A DNA stretch of 9,145 nt from assembly GCA_046305255.1 (NCBI GenBank), contig JBKCCF010000215.1, positions 1 through 9,145 on the forward strand. Direction: 5' to 3'. This document shows positions 7,194 to 9,145 of this stretch, one piece after another (the stretch's first letter is position 1; each line of letters opens with the position of its first letter). The notes beneath the pieces are model-generated. The model saw nothing but the letters and a program-made list of their open reading frames with translations, was not told the DNA's origin and made no database searches. The translations under genes and the position numbers were made by a program. This DNA is from UBA6136 sp046305255. Its GTDB lineage: Bacteria; Pseudomonadota; Gammaproteobacteria; Methylococcales; Methylococcaceae.

Positions 7194-9145
7194 ATGCTCG
7201 GGAGAGTGCTGTGTTGGGTGCCTGCTTTGTTTGATTTTCATAAAAAACTGACTGAAGGTCAGGATCTGGGTGAAGTGCTGGTAAGAGGGTTGCGGGAGTC
7301 TGCCTTTCTGGTCTACGTCGCAACGTCACTCCTGCTGCTGATTTCACTGATGACCTTCAATCTCGACGACCCGGGCTGGAGTCATGGTGGAGAGAGCAAA
7401 TCACTGGCCAACGCTGCCGGTTCCGTCGGCGCGTGGCTGGCCGATTTTTTCTTGTCTCTGTTCGGTATTACCGCCTACAGCTTGCCCTTCATGCTGGCCG
7501 CCTACGGCTATGCCATTTACAAAAATGCCGCTGCTGATCGCATCTCCCCGCTTGACACCGCGCTACGCTGGTTGGGCCTGGCCGTTGCCTTGGGTGCTGC
7601 GACGGGTATCACCGATCGCTTTATGGTTCGCCCCAAAATTAATCTTCCCGAGGGCTACGGCGGCATTTTTGGTCGGGAAGTTGCGGATTCTCTCGCCCAT
7701 GCCTTTGGAACCACAGGTATGACCATCGTCCTGGTCACCCTGTTTCTAGCGGGCATCTCCCTGTTTTCCGGCCTCTCATGGCTTGCTGTGCTTGACGCCG
7801 CCGGCCACTGGGGCCTCAAGGCGCTGGATGCACTCGCGAGGCTGGCGCAAAGAGTACGGCAGGCGACGTCCGAACACGACGCTGACGTGAGTACCGATAC
7901 AGCAGTAGTAAGGTCAAAAACGCAAATCCAGAACCCAGCCAAACCTGCCACCGCATTAATTCGGAAGCACGCTGCAGATCCGGTTCGCCCGACAGAACCC
8001 GAACCAGCTGCACCACCCTGCCCCATCAGCATCAAACCCCGAAAAGCGGACACAGCGCCCACCTTACCCGCTGTTAATGCCGGTCAACTGCCTTCACTTG
8101 AACTTCTGAATGATAAGGCACCGCGTATCCGTGGCTATTCCAATGTTCAACTGGAGGAGATGTCACGGCAACTCGAGACCATCCTGGATGATTTTGGGGT
8201 CGAAGTTCAGGTGATGGAAGTCCACCCAGGACCGGTCATTACCCGCTTCGAAGTTCAACCCGCACCGGGCGTCAAGGTGAGTCGAATTAGTGGACTGGCC
8301 AAGGATCTGGCCCGGACATTATCGGTAACGAGTGTGCGGGTGGTAGAGATCATACCCGGCAAAACCGTCGTGGGACTGGAGATCCCGAACGAGGAACGCG
8401 AGATGGTATTGCTCCATTCCGTGCTGGCATCAGACGCTTACCAAAACAGCCATTCACCGCTAACCATGGTGTTGGGCAAGGATATCAGCGGCAACCCCGT
8501 GGTCGCTAATCTTGCCCGCATGCCGCATTTGCTTGTGGCCGGCACCACCGGTTCTGGCAAGTCGGTCGCCGTTAACGTGATGATCCTGAGCATGCTGTTC
8601 AAGGCCAAACCCGAGGACGTCCGACTGATCATGATTGACCCCAAAATGCTGGAATTGTCGATTTATGAAGGCATTCCACACCTGCTGACACCCGTCGTCA
8701 CTGATATGCGCGAGGCGGCTAACGCCCTGCGTTGGTGTGTCGCTGAAATGGAACGGCGCTACAAACTGATGTCGCTGATGGGCGTGCGCAATCTGGCAGG
8801 CTTCAATCAAAAAATCAGCGAGGCCAATGAAGCCGGTGAACCCATCCCGGATCCGACCTGGGCCCCTGACGTCACAACCGAGCACGATGCGGCACCCTTC
8901 CTCGAACCCCTACCCTTCATCGTCATTGTGATTGACGAGCTGGCTGACATGATGATGATCGTCGGCAAGAAAGTGGAGGAACTGATCGCACGACTGGCCC
9001 AGAAGGCTCGCGCGGCGGGTCTGCACCTGATTCTGGCCACGCAACGACCATCGGTCGACGTGATAACCGGTCTTATAAAAGCGAACATTCCGACCCGAAT
9101 CGGCTTTCAGGTATCGTCCAAAATCGACTCCAGGACTATTCTGGA
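7194..9145 (+). CDS. ftsK: DNA translocase FtsK (partial, 3' end beyond window)
   Basis: FtsK anchors at the division septum and pumps DNA to finish chromosome segregation. About 650 codons are present and the frame is open at the right edge. From ATG 7194, four transmembrane helices fall near residues 36-55, 80-109, 120-139 and 175-197, with F-N-L-D-D-P-G-W-S after the first as in other gammaproteobacterial FtsK. A Pro/Ala-rich linker (about 205-298) is far shorter than in E. coli. The motor alpha domain begins near 299; Walker A is G-T-T-G-S-G-K-S at 450-457 and Walker B ends I-V-I-D-E with Asp581 and Glu582, followed by L-A-D-M-M-M and A-T-Q-R-P. The rest of the motor and the DNA-reading gamma domain lie outside. 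The start is uncertain: GTG 7206 and GTG 7218 are also in frame, and a GGGAG at 7200-7204 is too close to 7206 and rather far from 7218. Confidence 0.96.
   Translation, partial: MLGRVLCWVPALFDFHKKLTEGQDLGEVLVRGLRESAFLVYVATSLLLLISLMTFNLDDPGWSHGGESKSLANAAGSVGAWLADFFLSLFGITAYSLPFMLAAYGYAIYKNAAADRISPLDTALRWLGLAVALGAATGITDRFMVRPKINLPEGYGGIFGREVADSLAHAFGTTGMTIVLVTLFLAGISLFSGLSWLAVLDAAGHWGLKALDALARLAQRVRQATSEHDADVSTDTAVVRSKTQIQNPAKPATALIRKHAADPVRPTEPEPAAPPCPISIKPRKADTAPTLPAVNAGQLPSLELLNDKAPRIRGYSNVQLEEMSRQLETILDDFGVEVQVMEVHPGPVITRFEVQPAPGVKVSRISGLAKDLARTLSVTSVRVVEIIPGKTVVGLEIPNEEREMVLLHSVLASDAYQNSHSPLTMVLGKDISGNPVVANLARMPHLLVAGTTGSGKSVAVNVMILSMLFKAKPEDVRLIMIDPKMLELSIYEGIPHLLTPVVTDMREAANALRWCVAEMERRYKLMSLMGVRNLAGFNQKISEANEAGEPIPDPTWAPDVTTEHDAAPFLEPLPFIVIVIDELADMMMIVGKKVEELIARLAQKARAAGLHLILATQRPSVDVITGLIKANIPTRIGFQVSSKIDSRTIL

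Noticed and set aside
7655..8062. Minus-strand open frame of 135 codons within ftsK
   Set aside because: It is antisense to the fourth membrane helix and Pro/Ala-rich linker of ftsK; such compositionally biased stretches often give open antisense frames.
1..9145. CRISPR array, insertion sequence, tRNA or rRNA, phage attachment site
   Set aside because: No regularly spaced repeats, transposase motifs, terminal inverted repeats, tRNA-like cloverleaf sequences or rRNA segments were seen when reading either strand.

Overview
The window looks like a moderately GC-rich gammaproteobacterial chromosome segment. The main clue is a thioredoxin reductase gene (trxB) facing away from an ftsK DNA-translocase gene, a neighbourhood common in gammaproteobacteria. 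The protein sequences agree with this, but I cannot name a genus.

Layout. Bases 1-405 hold no gene I can support, only a 7-bp inverted repeat and a weak promoter-like pair just before the first gene. From 406 to 5690 three plus-strand genes lie close together (gaps of 48 and 14 bp) and are probably one transcription unit. They encode a polytopic membrane carrier of the folate-biopterin transporter (BT1) type and then two large P-loop GTPases of 617 and 558 residues. The two GTPases share an unusual G3 signature (D-x-P-D-x-D-S-V) and the residues after it, so they are diverged paralogues. The second has two predicted transmembrane helices near its C-terminus; the first has a long hydrophobic stretch. 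They resemble bacterial dynamin-like GTPase pairs in layout, but their function is unknown.

A short convergent gap (5691-5796) leads into a minus-strand pair, trxB followed 39 bp later by a 56-residue rubredoxin. Both have good ribosome binding sites and probably form a small redox operon. A 233-bp divergent region with inverted pentamers and a 10-bp palindrome separates trxB from ftsK, which runs off the right edge after about 650 codons.

How the genes relate. TrxB supplies NADPH electrons to thioredoxin; the rubredoxin is a one-electron carrier whose partner is not in the window. FtsK couples chromosome segregation to division. The carrier and GTPase cluster is the least understood part: the arrangement suggests a membrane-associated GTPase pair expressed with a transporter, but that link is inference.
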